NCBI GenBank assembly: GCA_025370845.1 | Contig: JAMXFF010000001.1 | Coordinates: 167,020 to 231,019 of the forward strand | Source of the DNA: Laspinema palackyanum D2a | GTDB taxonomy: Bacteria > Cyanobacteriota > Cyanobacteriia > Cyanobacteriales > Laspinemataceae | DNA: 64,000 nucleotides | Reading direction: 5' to 3' | Shown here: positions 9,918 through 18,449 of the stretch, one piece after another | Position numbering within the stretch: the stretch's first letter is position 1 | Layout: each line of letters opens with the position of its first letter | Notes under the pieces: model-generated | What the model was told of the DNA's origin: nothing | The model's database searches: none | What the model saw: the letters and a program-made list of their open reading frames with translations, nothing else | Made by a program: the position numbers and the translations under genes

Positions 9918-9973
9918 GGTGTTTAATTCCGTTGCTGGGATGGAGTAGATGGGAAAAAATTATTTTATCAGCA

Positions 9974-10103
9974 TAAGGGGATTGCAAAAAATAAATCATC
10001 CAAACGTTCAACGTCCCTCCTTCAGGGGTTTCCTTAAATAAAATGACTCGGTGAAGGAGTCACTACAAACATTTTTGCGGTTTTATTTTTTGGAGTTTCC
10101 TAA
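9974..10103. repeat. MITE-like element (GTTCGTAGT-type interior), copy in inverse orientation
   Basis: Begins TAAGGGGATTGCAAAAAATAAAT and ends TTTTATTTTTTGGAGTTTCCTAA, matching the ends of the elements at 19889, 27672 and 41184 when reversed. It has two internal hairpins, one AT-rich with a CCTTCAGGGG core and one around GACTCGGTGAAGGAGTC, and the tag CACTACAAAC. Confidence 0.75.
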
Positions 10104-10168
10104 GTCACTGCAACGGCTATCAATTTCTGATTAACTTTATAGAATCCCTGAGTTTAGCCAGGAAAAAT

Positions 10169-11107
10169 TTAGTCTAAATTAACCAGGTTTAACTTGTTTC
10201 TCTGCTCTTTCATTTCGACGATGATTTGCAGCTTTTGCATAAATTCATCAGTTAATTGGGAAAACGCTTTTGCTCCAATCGAAGTGGGATGAGTTAGAAA
10301 AACGGGGAGGAAACTATCCACCGCTTTAGAGACATTGACATCCATTGGAATTCTAGTTTTAAAAATTTTGGTCTCTCCAAAATCATCATGGACTCGGCGC
10401 ATGACTTGCCGATAGTATCTACCTGTGAGTACATTCCCCGACATACTAAACACAATTCCCACCATGTCTAAGTCCAGGGGATTTTCGTTTTTATAAACTT
10501 CTCTGAGTTGGTTAATGCGTCTTTCTAATAACTGAATTCCAATCAGAGATAGCGGTTCGGGTTTAGCTGGGAGAAGATAATAGTCACTGGCAACTAAGGC
10601 GCTGCGGGTCAATAAATTGTAACCGGGGGCACAGTCTAGGATGATGAAATCATAATCTTTCATCACAGGTTCCAAAATTCCCCGGACTAAAATTTGCTCT
10701 AATTTAGTCCAGACTTCTTCAAAGTTATCTTTGCCGAGGCGCAAAGCCTTTTTGTGCAATACTTCAGAGACCATGAAATCATCATAAATTTCTAAATCTC
10801 CGGGCAGTAAATCTAATCCTTTAACGGTTCCAATATAGGGTTTAATAATATCTTGGATGGGTAATGATTTTTGTTCAATGGGTTGAATAAAATCATTGAC
10901 TAAATGCTTTAAGGTGCGTTTTTCTTTCCGCAGTTTAGAAAAGTCATGAGGAGAAACTAAACTGAGGGTGGCGCTAATTTGAGTATCCAGGTCCACGACT
11001 AACACTCGTTTTTGATAGTCTTTGGCTAAACAGGCGGCTAGGTTAACGGTTAGGGTTGTTTTTCCGACGCCCCCCTTCATATTGATGGTTGAGATAATGT
11101 ATGCCAT
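10169..11107 (-). CDS. Orphan ParA/Soj-type ATPase
   Basis: A 312-residue deviant-Walker P-loop ATPase. The Walker A is NMKGGVGKTTLTVNLAA with the signature lysine of the ParA/MinD group. The switch I region is VVDLDTQISAT and the Walker B is FIILDCAPG. Such ATPases position plasmids, chromosomes, carboxysomes or chemotaxis clusters by dynamic binding to the nucleoid. There is no ParB, McdB or similar partner next to it, so the cargo cannot be assigned. The long acidic/basic insert after the Walker A half is typical of plasmid-like ParA proteins. Confidence 0.88.
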   Translation of the reverse strand: MAYIISTINMKGGVGKTTLTVNLAACLAKDYQKRVLVVDLDTQISATLSLVSPHDFSKLRKEKRTLKHLVNDFIQPIEQKSLPIQDIIKPYIGTVKGLDLLPGDLEIYDDFMVSEVLHKKALRLGKDNFEEVWTKLEQILVRGILEPVMKDYDFIILDCAPGYNLLTRSALVASDYYLLPAKPEPLSLIGIQLLERRINQLREVYKNENPLDLDMVGIVFSMSGNVLTGRYYRQVMRRVHDDFGETKIFKTRIPMDVNVSKAVDSFLPVFLTHPTSIGAKAFSQLTDEFMQKLQIIVEMKEQRNKLNLVNLD

Positions 11108-11504
11108 GCCGTGAGTTCTCCTGAGTTTGATGCACGCTAGGACTAATCAGCCCCCCTTGGTTGTCCCCGTTATTATAGGGGGTGATGGGTCTAATCCTCT
11201 GGGGGTTTTACCCCCTCTTGGATTTTTTTTCCGCAAGGCACCACCGATGGCACTGGGGTCCGGAATTTGAGAGCAATCTCCAATATCAAGCGAATCTCCC
11301 CCGATTCCTTAAAAAATTCTCAAAAGGATAACATATCCAATTTTAATTAAACTTTCAGGGCTGGCGATCGCCCCTTCACTCTAAACCAATCCGTTGATGC
11401 TCCCCTTCTGGCAAATAGTTAATCCTTAACTTGCAATGTTGGGGAGAAGTTTCTACGGCCCAAAATCAAAGCCGCCCCAAAATAGGGCGGAACAGAATCA
11501 TCGG
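11108..11504. other. Intergenic stretch upstream of parA
   Basis: No gene is supported. A GGGGG-TTTTA-CCCCC hairpin followed by a T-rich stretch lies at about 11201-11230 and could be a terminator read on the plus strand, although no plus-strand gene precedes it. The remainder shows no structure that I can support. Confidence 0.5.
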
Positions 11505-11741
11505 TTATCCCGCCTGACGAGATACCGGGTTGATCCTCTCCTCCCCCGTCGTCTTGTAGCGCAGGAGCCTAGACTGCTGCTTAATCCGCCCGGACATACT
11601 GGCGTGCTGTAGGGTCATAAAGGCATTTAAGTCTTCTAAATCATACTTGGCGCTGAGCAGATCTCTAAGCTGGTCCTCAGCTTCGACGGTCAGATAACCC
11701 ATTGCCAATGCTTGTTGCACGATGTCCCGGATGCGAATCAT
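11505..11741 (-). CDS. Small conserved cyanobacterial protein
   Basis: A 78-residue soluble protein, MIRIRDIVQQALAMGYLT..., predicted mostly helical at the N-terminus (LTVEAEDQLRDLLSAKYDLEDLNAFMTLQ). I recall near-identical short proteins annotated as hypothetical in many filamentous cyanobacteria, but no function is known to me. The ATG start lies just after a purine-rich AGAGGGAACC. An overlapping minus-strand ORF (11677-11925) lacks such resemblance and is treated as a shadow. Confidence 0.65.
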   Translation of the reverse strand: MIRIRDIVQQALAMGYLTVEAEDQLRDLLSAKYDLEDLNAFMTLQHASMSGRIKQQSRLLRYKTTGEERINPVSRQAG

Positions 11742-12148
11742 AGTCAGGTTCCCTCTTCTTTTCTTTGGTGAATTTAGTATCGCCTTTTGCCCAAAGCTTC
11801 TCAGTGACGAGCATTTCCTGATTTCTGTGATGTTTCCTCTCCTGGATAGTGAGGCGTTTTCCCCTCTTCAGGTGACGAAACCAAACGGGTGAAGTGATGG
11901 CGATCGCAACCTCATGGTTTGTCACCCTGCGATAGACCCAGATTTCTTCCCCCCTGGGAAAGAGATTTGCTGGGGTCTAGGACCCTCACGGGGACGAGGC
12001 GATCGCCCCCGCCTGCCTCTGGTTTCATCTCCAGAATCCACCCAAAACTCAAGGGTTTATAGGCGATCGCACCCTCCCAGTAGAACACCCTAAACCCGTA
12101 AAAAAGCAGACGAGTTGTCCCCAGTTCTGCTACAATCAAATTAGCCTT
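11742..12148. other. Intergenic stretch upstream of the split tRNA gene
   Basis: No gene is supported; minus-strand ORFs here (11677-11925, 11912-12238) look like noise, and one runs into the tRNA. There are several HIP1 octamers (for example near 11899, 11999 and 12063). A TACAAT at 12131-12136 is placed like a -10 box for the tRNA, but no convincing -35 was found. Confidence 0.45.
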
Positions 12149-12185
12149 GGGGCTGTGGCTCAGTTGGATAGAGCAAGCGCCTCCT

Positions 12186-13104
12186 GAAGCATCGGGCACC
12201 TTGGAGGAAACTCCAGGAGTGAATGTGGTCAAATTCAAGAAAGCCTAAGTCTGTATGTCCGCTTTCCAATCAAAGCCAATGGACAGATAAGGTAATCTTG
12301 AGCCAAGCCTTTGAACGGCTAAACAACAGCACCGCACCGGAAAGAATTGACGTTTGATCCGGTCCCACTGTGATTCTAGCTGTCAAAGGAAGGTGCAGAG
12401 ACTGGTTTGAGAGAGCCATTAGAGATGGACTTCAATGTCGCATCCAAAGTAGAACAACGAGGCGTTTTAGTGGGTATGTTATTGGGTCAGGGAAAAAGAA
12501 ATCAAAACAATTTCTATATTTCCCATCGGGCCACCCAAGAGAACTACGTTTTGTTTAAAAAACAACTTCTCGAACAAATCACCCAACAGCCGGTTAGCAT
12601 CCGACCTCGAACCACCAATCGGGGAGAGCAACTCCTCTGTTTAGAACCGAAGTTAATTCCCTTAACTCGGGTCTTGGTGAAGAAACTCTATTGCGGCGGG
12701 ATTAAAACCGTCACGGCTAAGTTTCTGAACCTCTTAACCCCAGGGGGAATTGCGATTTGGTTTTTAGACCGAGGGTCCAAGTCCTTTAAAAAAAGGAATG
12801 GAAAAATTCATGCCCTAGAAGTGTATCTAAACACTAACCTCTCCGAATCGGAAAATAAAATCATTATTGATTATTTTTCCGAAATGTGGGGATTTAAGTG
12901 GGGCATGAGTAAAACGGCGGATGCTTATCGATTGAGAATGGGAACTCAAGAGGGAAAACGATTTCTCGCTTTCATTACCCCTTACGTCCCGGACAGTCTA
13001 CGCTATAAAGTACAACCCTCCTCAAACGTAACGGCCACCACCTACGGACCTCAAGTCTAAGGTGAAGGAATAGTCCAGAGAGTGAAGAAACTCACACAAA
13101 TCTG
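12186..13104 (+). other. Group I intron (IC3-like) in tRNA-Arg(CCU)
   Basis: A 919-nt intron. The 5' exon ends in T and the intron ends in G, as group I splicing requires. Core elements resemble cyanobacterial tRNA-Leu introns: a P2-like TGGAG-GAAA-CTCCA hairpin near 12200, AGTGAATG..TCAAATTCAAG, the P/Q-type strand AATCTTGAGCCAAGCC near 12293, the R-type strand GGTGCAGAGACTGG near 12391, and the S-type strand AATAGTCCAGAGAG near 13069. The R and S strands can form P7. The protein-coding insert sits between R and S, in the P8 region. I could not settle the internal guide sequence for P1. Confidence 0.88.
12425..13060 (+). CDS. Intron-encoded LAGLIDADG protein, probably nuclease-inactive
   Basis: A 211-residue LAGLIDADG homing-endonuclease relative inside the intron. 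The first motif is VLVGMLLGQG (residues 14-23) and the second is IAIWFLDRG (residues 109-117). LAGLIDADG nucleases use an acidic residue at the eighth position of each motif; here these are Gln22 and Arg116, so DNA cleavage is probably lost. It could remain as an RNA-binding maturase or be decaying, although the frame is intact. I prefer the ATG at 12425 to the TTG at 12407, which lies inside the intron core. The stop at 13058-13060 is just before the S strand. Confidence 0.8.
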   Translation: MDFNVASKVEQRGVLVGMLLGQGKRNQNNFYISHRATQENYVLFKKQLLEQITQQPVSIRPRTTNRGEQLLCLEPKLIPLTRVLVKKLYCGGIKTVTAKFLNLLTPGGIAIWFLDRGSKSFKKRNGKIHALEVYLNTNLSESENKIIIDYFSEMWGFKWGMSKTADAYRLRMGTQEGKRFLAFITPYVPDSLRYKVQPSSNVTATTYGPQV

Positions 13105-13244
13105 AAGCGCTAGGTCGCCGGTTCAAATCCGGCCAGTCCCGTTCTCTGTTAGTCTATAGTACGAAAACTTGCACCCGGTTCGTGGATCACGAACTCGGGT
13201 GGCTCGTTCGGTGACTACTCAATCAATAGTTGGTAACTTGAGAT

Positions 13245-13856
13245 ATGTTGTTGAAGATCTGTCTGAAAGGAAGACTTCACGGGAGTGCAAAGACGAAGCA
13301 GTCCCCAGGCAGATCTTTGGTATGGCTGCTTTTGGGATTGTCCCTGATGGGCGCGATCGCCTACAAACAAATCAGAAACTATATTGATACCCCCCAAGCG
13401 CTGTTAGTCTTGGGGGGGGCTTTAGAGCGAGAAGAATTTGCGGCAGAATTTGCCCGAAACCATCCCCATTTACAAGTCTGGGTCTCTGGAGGCAGCAATC
13501 CAGAATATGCCGAATGGGTCTTTTCCAAAGCGGGGATTGACCTAGAACGAGTGCATTTAGACTATCAAGCCCAGGATACGGTCACCAATTTTACGACCCT
13601 CGTTGACCAATTAAAATCCGAGGGGATCGAGAGTGTGTATTTGATTACCTCCGATGATCATATGCGCCGCGCCCAAGTGATTGGGGAGATTGTCCTAGGG
13701 AGTCGGGGGATCAGCTTCAAACCCCTCCCCGTCCCCTCGGGGCGATCGCCCGAGCCCATCGAAAAAGCCATTCGCGATGGGGCCCGAGCCATTTTGTGGC
13801 TCACCACCGGACACACCGGGGCCCGTTTTGCCCCAGCCCACGGGGAGGAGGATTAG
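13245..13856 (+). CDS. YdcF/SanA-family (DUF218) membrane-anchored protein
   Basis: A 203-residue protein with one N-terminal transmembrane anchor (SLVWLLLGLSLMGAIAY) and a DUF218 domain: ALLVLGGALEREEF, VWVSGGSNPEYA, TVTNFTTLVDQL and YLITSDDHMRRAQVI. Relatives include SanA and ElyC, envelope-related proteins of unclear enzymology. It starts about 100 nt after the tRNA. The ATG at 13245 precedes a basic stretch suited to a membrane anchor. Confidence 0.8.
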   Translation: MLLKICLKGRLHGSAKTKQSPGRSLVWLLLGLSLMGAIAYKQIRNYIDTPQALLVLGGALEREEFAAEFARNHPHLQVWVSGGSNPEYAEWVFSKAGIDLERVHLDYQAQDTVTNFTTLVDQLKSEGIESVYLITSDDHMRRAQVIGEIVLGSRGISFKPLPVPSGRSPEPIEKAIRDGARAILWLTTGHTGARFAPAHGEED

Positions 13857-14244
13857 GGAGGATGGGGAGGATGGGGGAGATGGGGGAGATGGGGGAGACT
13901 TACAAGAATAAGTTTTTTACATTTAACTCCATCTCCGGTTCCCTCCCCTTAGCAAGGGGAGGGTTAGGGTGGGGTTCTTTTTGGGCGATCGCTACATAAT
14001 GCACTGTTTAAAGATTAAGCGCCTGTATGGGTGCTGGTCCAACCTCTTTTTTCGTGACTTGGATCTTGCCACGTCACGAGCACCTCACCCACTAATTCTT
14101 CCTGACGTGGCCTGCGCCACGTCAGGAGGACCCCACCCTAACCCTCCCCTTAGCAAGGGGAGGGGACCGGAGATGGAGTTAATCTAAGGAGAATCCCCTT
14201 GCACTTAAAAAACATACTGTTGTAAGCATCTCCCCATCTTCCCC
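13857..14244. other. Intergenic stretch with a large inverted-repeat element
   Basis: No gene is supported. A GGGGGAGAT-type purine microsatellite lies at 13858-13897, followed by the inverted-repeat element 13925-14180 and its internal perfect hairpin. Confidence 0.7.
13925..14180. repeat. 256-bp element with 51-bp inverted ends
   Basis: The 51 bases from 13925 (AACTCCATCTCCGG...) recur almost perfectly inverted at 14130-14180 (...CCGGAGATGGAGTT). Each arm contains a CTCCCCTTAGCAAGGGGAG hairpin. Between the arms lies a perfect 11-bp stem, CCTGACGTGGC-CTGC-GCCACGTCAGG, at 14101-14126. There is no ORF, so it resembles a MITE or a fold-back element. Confidence 0.75.
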
Positions 14245-14883
14245 TCACCGACCTAAATCATGTAACCCATGAATCACTTCAACACAGTGCTGGGTAATCG
14301 CCTCCAACACCTCTCGCTTCGTGGAAGATGGGGCCGGGATCACCTCTCCGATGCGGATGGTCACTGGAACGGGTTTGGGGACGAGACTGCCTTTTTTGAC
14401 GATCGCCTGAGTGCCCCAGAGACTCACCGGCAAGATAGGTACTTGAGCCTTAGCTGCAATCAGGGCCGCACCGAGTTTGGGGTTGTGAATGCGTCCATCG
14501 GGACTGCGAGTGCCGTCTAAGAATAGCCCTGTTGCCCAACCGTCTTCTAGGGAAGATAGTGCCGATCGCATTGCTGCGCGATCGCTCTCTCCCCGACGGA
14601 CTGGATAGGCCCCATACAAAGAAATCACCTGTTTTAAACCCGGAACCTGGAATAACTCTTCCTTTGCCATAAAAGCAACCGGACGATTCATACAGCTAGC
14701 CAGAATCGGAGGGTCGTAATCACTGGCATGATTGCTCACCACCACCAGAGGGCCGGACAGGGGCACATTTTGAGCGCCATAAATCCGCCCCCAAAAGTAG
14801 GTATGCAGCATGGGGCTAATCACAGACCACTTCAACAAGTTATACAGAATTAAACTGGCAACAGGTTCGCGGGTTTTTTCCAC
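14245..14883 (-). CDS. plsC: 1-acyl-sn-glycerol-3-phosphate acyltransferase
   Basis: PlsC acylates lysophosphatidate to phosphatidate at the membrane. The acyltransferase signature NHASDYD (N-H-x4-D) and the later FLDGTRSPDG block are present. It is the last gene of the plsX-fabH-fabD-plsC operon. The longest ORF starts at an ATG at 14991 inside fabD and gives an atypical Arg/Cys-rich leader. I prefer the GTG at 14883, which yields the family-like N-terminus VEKTREPVASLILYN. The start is therefore less certain than the function. Confidence 0.87.
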   Translation of the reverse strand: MEKTREPVASLILYNLLKWSVISPMLHTYFWGRIYGAQNVPLSGPLVVVSNHASDYDPPILASCMNRPVAFMAKEELFQVPGLKQVISLYGAYPVRRGESDRAAMRSALSSLEDGWATGLFLDGTRSPDGRIHNPKLGAALIAAKAQVPILPVSLWGTQAIVKKGSLVPKPVPVTIRIGEVIPAPSSTKREVLEAITQHCVEVIHGLHDLGR

Positions 14884-14959
14884 AAGAAATGAGCAATCAA
14901 CAATGAAGAATTCAGGGGAAAACAGACGCGGAATATTCCGGCATCTGTTTTGGAGAAAA

Positions 14960-15841
14960 TTAGGCCGGTAAGTCAGCCGCTGTGCTGACATTCGTAACCG
15001 CTAAATCGGAACAGGCGCGTTTGATTAAATTAGCCAGAACCTTGCCCGGTCCAATTTCGACCACGGTTTCGATGCCTTCTTGGGGGAGTTGTAACATGAT
15101 TTCCCGCCAGCGTACCGAACCTGTCATCTGCTTGGAGAGACGCTGTTTTAAAGCCTCAGCTTTGGTTTCCGGGGTGGGGTCGGTATTGGACAGAACCGGA
15201 ACGATCGCATCGGTAAAGGGAACGGCATCGAGAGCTTTTTGGAACTCAGCTTGTGCGGGTTCCATGAAGGGGGAATGATAGGCCCCGGCGACATTTAATT
15301 TGACTGCCCGTTTAACTTTGATGGCGGCAATTACGGACTCTACCGCTTCGGGAGTTCCAGAAATGACCACCTGTCCATCGCTGTTGTCATTGGCGAGGAC
15401 GACATCGGGGGTGGCACTAATTTGAGCATCAAGCTGTTCCCGGTTGAAGCCAATCAGGGCCGTCATTTGACCCCCGGCGACGGTATTCATTACTTCTGCG
15501 CGATATTTGACCAGTTGTAAACCGGCTTCAAAGTCAAAGACACCGGCGGCATAGAGTGCGACATATTCGCCTAAACTATGACCCGCAACGAGGTCGGGTT
15601 CTTGATGGCGATCGCGCATTAAATCAACCAGAATGCTTTCTACGACATAGAGACTCGGTTGCGTGTAGAGACTGCTGCTGAGTTTATCTTCGGCGTTGGT
15701 GCAGATGTCCAAAACGGACCAGCCGAGAATCGTCTCAGCGGCGGCATATTTTTCTTGAGCAATGGGTAAGTTTGCTAAATCTACACCCATGCCTAGGGCT
15801 TGGGAACCTTGTCCGGGAAACACCCATGCTGTTTTCGTCAT
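14960..15841 (-). CDS. fabD: Malonyl-CoA:ACP transacylase
   Basis: FabD moves malonyl groups from CoA to acyl carrier protein for fatty-acid synthesis. The 293-residue protein has the N-terminal VFPGQGSQALGMG, the nucleophile Ser in AGHSLGEYVAL and the catalytic-His segment VAGAYHSPFMEPA. It lies between fabH and plsC on the same strand, 177 nt after the fabH stop. Confidence 0.96.
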   Translation of the reverse strand: MTKTAWVFPGQGSQALGMGVDLANLPIAQEKYAAAETILGWSVLDICTNAEDKLSSSLYTQPSLYVVESILVDLMRDRHQEPDLVAGHSLGEYVALYAAGVFDFEAGLQLVKYRAEVMNTVAGGQMTALIGFNREQLDAQISATPDVVLANDNSDGQVVISGTPEAVESVIAAIKVKRAVKLNVAGAYHSPFMEPAQAEFQKALDAVPFTDAIVPVLSNTDPTPETKAEALKQRLSKQMTGSVRWREIMLQLPQEGIETVVEIGPGKVLANLIKRACSDLAVTNVSTAADLPA

Positions 15842-16018
15842 TTGTCAATTGGTCGTGGTTATTAGGTCAAGAAAGAGAGGGTAAAGAACTAGGTTCATCC
15901 CCCATTTGGTTTTTAAAAGTCTGTTTGCTCCTAGCCTGCTCTAACCCTGCCCAGGAGAGCCTCCAGCCTTTGCGAACGGAAGGCTACCCTGGATGCGGGG
16001 GGTAGAAGGCTATCTGGG

Positions 16019-17017
16019 TTAGCCCCATTCAAAAATGGCAGAACCCCAAGTCAGTCCCGCACCAAAACCGGCAGCGGCAATGACATCGCCGGGTTTAATT
16101 TTGCCTTCGCGGACTGCTTCATCCAAGGCGATCGGGATAGAAGCAGCGGAGGTGTTGCCATAGTTGGCGAGATTGCCCAGGACTTTATGAGTGGGAATCT
16201 TGAGTCGGACGGCGACGGCATCGAGAATGCGTTGATTGGCTTGATGGAGCAACAGCCAGTCCACGCGATCGACGTCGATATCGGCGCGATATAAGGCTTT
16301 TTCAATCACTTCCGGCACTCGTTTAACGGCGAAGCGGTAGACTTCTTTGCCGTTCATTTGGATGAACTGGTAGGTGCCTTGGCCGACTGACAGGGTAGGA
16401 GTGAGGGCTTTCTCCTGGGGTTGGAAAGCCAGAGTCAGACAGTCATTTTGGGTGCCATCGCTGCACAACTCAAAACCGAGGAGGCGATCGCGAGTGGTAT
16501 TGGCTTGCATAACCACAGCCCCCGCGCCATCGCCAAAGAGAATACAGGTACGGCGATCGCCCCAATCCACCCAGCGCGAGAGCACATCTGCCCCAATAAC
16601 GAGGACATTTTTGTAGACCCCCGTGCGGATAAATTGGGCAGCGGTGACGAACCCAAACAGAAACCCAGAACAGGCAGCGGTGAGGTCGAAGGCGACGGCC
16701 CCAGTTGCACCTAGATTGGCCTGAATTTTGGAAGCACTGCCAAACAGGTCATCTGCCGTCGAAGTCGCTAGAACAATCAAATCCAGGTCGGTGGGCTGGA
16801 TACCGGACATGGCGACTGCCTTGAATGCCGCCTGAGTCGCCAATTCCGTGAGGGATTCTGTCACAGAAGCCAGCCGTCGGGACTGAATTCCCGTGCGAGA
16901 CTCAATCCATTCATCGGAAGTCTCCACCATCTGACACAGCGCTTGATTGTCTAGGACGTTCGCGGGAGTCGCTGAACCGCTTCCTGTAATTGCAATGCCT
17001 ACCCCTATTTCTTTCAA
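16019..17017 (-). CDS. fabH: 3-oxoacyl-ACP synthase III
   Basis: FabH condenses acetyl-CoA with malonyl-ACP to start fatty-acid synthesis. The 332-residue sequence has the active-site Cys in DLTAACSGF, the His in LLHQANQRI and the Asn in ANYGNTSAASI. The start is a TTG at 17017, supported by GGGAGAA five bases upstream and the expected family N-terminus IGVGIAITGSGSATP. No ATG gives a full-length protein. Confidence 0.95.
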   Translation of the reverse strand: MKEIGVGIAITGSGSATPANVLDNQALCQMVETSDEWIESRTGIQSRRLASVTESLTELATQAAFKAVAMSGIQPTDLDLIVLATSTADDLFGSASKIQANLGATGAVAFDLTAACSGFLFGFVTAAQFIRTGVYKNVLVIGADVLSRWVDWGDRRTCILFGDGAGAVVMQANTTRDRLLGFELCSDGTQNDCLTLAFQPQEKALTPTLSVGQGTYQFIQMNGKEVYRFAVKRVPEVIEKALYRADIDVDRVDWLLLHQANQRILDAVAVRLKIPTHKVLGNLANYGNTSAASIPIALDEAVREGKIKPGDVIAAAGFGAGLTWGSAIFEWG

Positions 17018-17114
17018 ACTGATTCTCCCTCGGTCGGTTCTTGAGTCATACGCGGTTGTTTAGAGTATCCAAAGGCGCGATCGCAGCCGGATCGGTGCCG
17101 TCAACTTTTAGCCG

Positions 17115-18182
17115 TTAACTTTCAGCCGTCGGTTCGGGTACTGCCGTGAGTTGCTTTTGTAATTCAAACTGAGATTGCATTCGATCAAGCACATTGTGGT
17201 CGATCGCATCTTTTGCCAAGCGAATTGCATTATAAACCGTGGGGCCTTGAGAACTGCCATGAGTAATAATGCAAATTCCGGCTACTCCCAATAATAAGCC
17301 GCCTCCGCGTTCGACGTGATCCACCCGTTGCTTAAACCGTTTCAGACTCGGTTTTAACAGGGTAACCCCCATTTTCCCCATGATTCCCTGGGTCAACTCT
17401 TCTTTGAGAATATTCAGAACAATTTCCCCAAGCCCTTCAGCGAACTTCAAGACGACATTGCCCGCAAAGCCATCACAGACGATCACATCAAAGTTACCCG
17501 ACAGAATGTCGCGACCCTCCGCATTCCCAAAAAAGGGAACCAATGGATTGTCAACCAACATCTGATGGGTGCGAACGGCCTGATCATTGCCCTTCGAGGG
17601 TTCTTCCCCGATATTGAGCAGCCCCACCTTGGGTTCATCTACCCCCAAAACGTATTGACTGTAAATCGTTCCCATCACCGCAAACTGTTCTAGGAACTTG
17701 GGACGACAGTCCACATTCGCCCCCACATCCAAAATCAGAACGGATTTATTGGGAACAATAGTCGGAAAAATGGCACCAATAGCTGGCCGGTCAATTCCGG
17801 GCAGCCGCCCCAAATGTAATAGGGCCGCTGCCATTGCCGCACCGGAGTGCCCTGCTGAAACAATGGCCTGAGCTTGGTTCTTTTTCACCAATTCCATAGC
17901 CACTCGAATAGAAGCGTTGCGCTTCCGTTTTAAAGCGCTTAAAGGCTCCTCGTGCATTTCCACTACTTCATCAGCCGGAATAATTTCCACCTGATTCAGA
18001 TTGGGGAAATTGGCGTCTTTTTGATGTTCTTTGATGCAGGAGTCGATCTTTTGAGGATCGCCGACCAAAAGAACATCTACGTCCAACTCGGAGGCGGCTT
18101 GAAGCGCACCCGTAACGATTGCTGCAGGGGCATTATCCCCGCCCATAGCATCTATAGCGATCCGTGCCCGTGAAGATCCCAT
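17115..18182 (-). CDS. plsX: Phosphate acyltransferase PlsX
   Basis: PlsX converts acyl-ACP to acyl-phosphate, the donor for PlsY in phospholipid synthesis. The 355-residue protein has the family start ARIAIDAMGGDNAPAAI and the segments ADEVVEMHEEPLSALKRK and VSAGHSGAAMAAAL. It is the first gene of the lipid operon, with fabH starting 97 nt downstream. The gene is divergent from the carboxypeptidase at 18450. Confidence 0.96.
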   Translation of the reverse strand: MGSSRARIAIDAMGGDNAPAAIVTGALQAASELDVDVLLVGDPQKIDSCIKEHQKDANFPNLNQVEIIPADEVVEMHEEPLSALKRKRNASIRVAMELVKKNQAQAIVSAGHSGAAMAAALLHLGRLPGIDRPAIGAIFPTIVPNKSVLILDVGANVDCRPKFLEQFAVMGTIYSQYVLGVDEPKVGLLNIGEEPSKGNDQAVRTHQMLVDNPLVPFFGNAEGRDILSGNFDVIVCDGFAGNVVLKFAEGLGEIVLNILKEELTQGIMGKMGVTLLKPSLKRFKQRVDHVERGGGLLLGVAGICIITHGSSQGPTVYNAIRLAKDAIDHNVLDRMQSQFELQKQLTAVPEPTAES

Positions 18183-18449
18183 TGATCGAAGTCATAGAAA
18201 CCTTACAAATTTTACCAGAAGCCTTAAACCATCGCATAACTCTTCCGAACCGTTTCTGGGGATAATTTTTTTTTAGGGGATTCCTTCGGGGAAGGGGCGA
18301 CTGGGTGCAGCCTTGGAAAATCCAGGTTTAGAAGCGAAATCTGGGTGTTCATGGAGTGGCGATCGCCCCCATGATTCCAGGAGTCTTTTTAGGGTATCGC
18401 GCACAAAACCTTGTAAAAAGGATAAAGAACGCTTGAAGAATTTGTGGTA

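Larger units (their letters stand above)
12149..13141 (+). tRNA. tRNA-Arg(CCU), interrupted by a group I intron
   Basis: The exons are 12149-12185 and 13105-13141, which join into a 74-nt cloverleaf. The acceptor GGGGCTG pairs with CAGTCCC (one G-U) with discriminator G. The D arm is GCTC/GAGC. The anticodon stem AGCGC/GCGCT holds a seven-base loop C-T-CCT-A-A, and the T arm is GCCGG-TTCAAAT-CCGGC. The anticodon CCU reads the Arg codon AGG. The intron interrupts the loop directly after the third anticodon base. CCA is not encoded. The exons pair perfectly except for the G-U, so the mature tRNA looks functional once spliced. Confidence 0.92.

Noticed and set aside
10169..11107. McdA of a carboxysome-positioning pair
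   Set aside because: McdA is normally recognised by an adjacent McdB gene, and none is present.
11677..12238. Two minus-strand ORFs before the split tRNA
   Set aside because: One overlaps the small conserved gene and the other runs through the tRNA 5' exon and into the intron; neither has family resemblance.
12370..12558. Plus-strand ORF inside the intron
   Set aside because: It runs through the conserved R strand and overlaps the LAGLIDADG gene in another frame.
12149..13141. tRNA-Arg as a pseudogene broken by an insertion
   Set aside because: The exon halves join exactly at group I-type boundaries and all stems pair, so an intron explains the data better.
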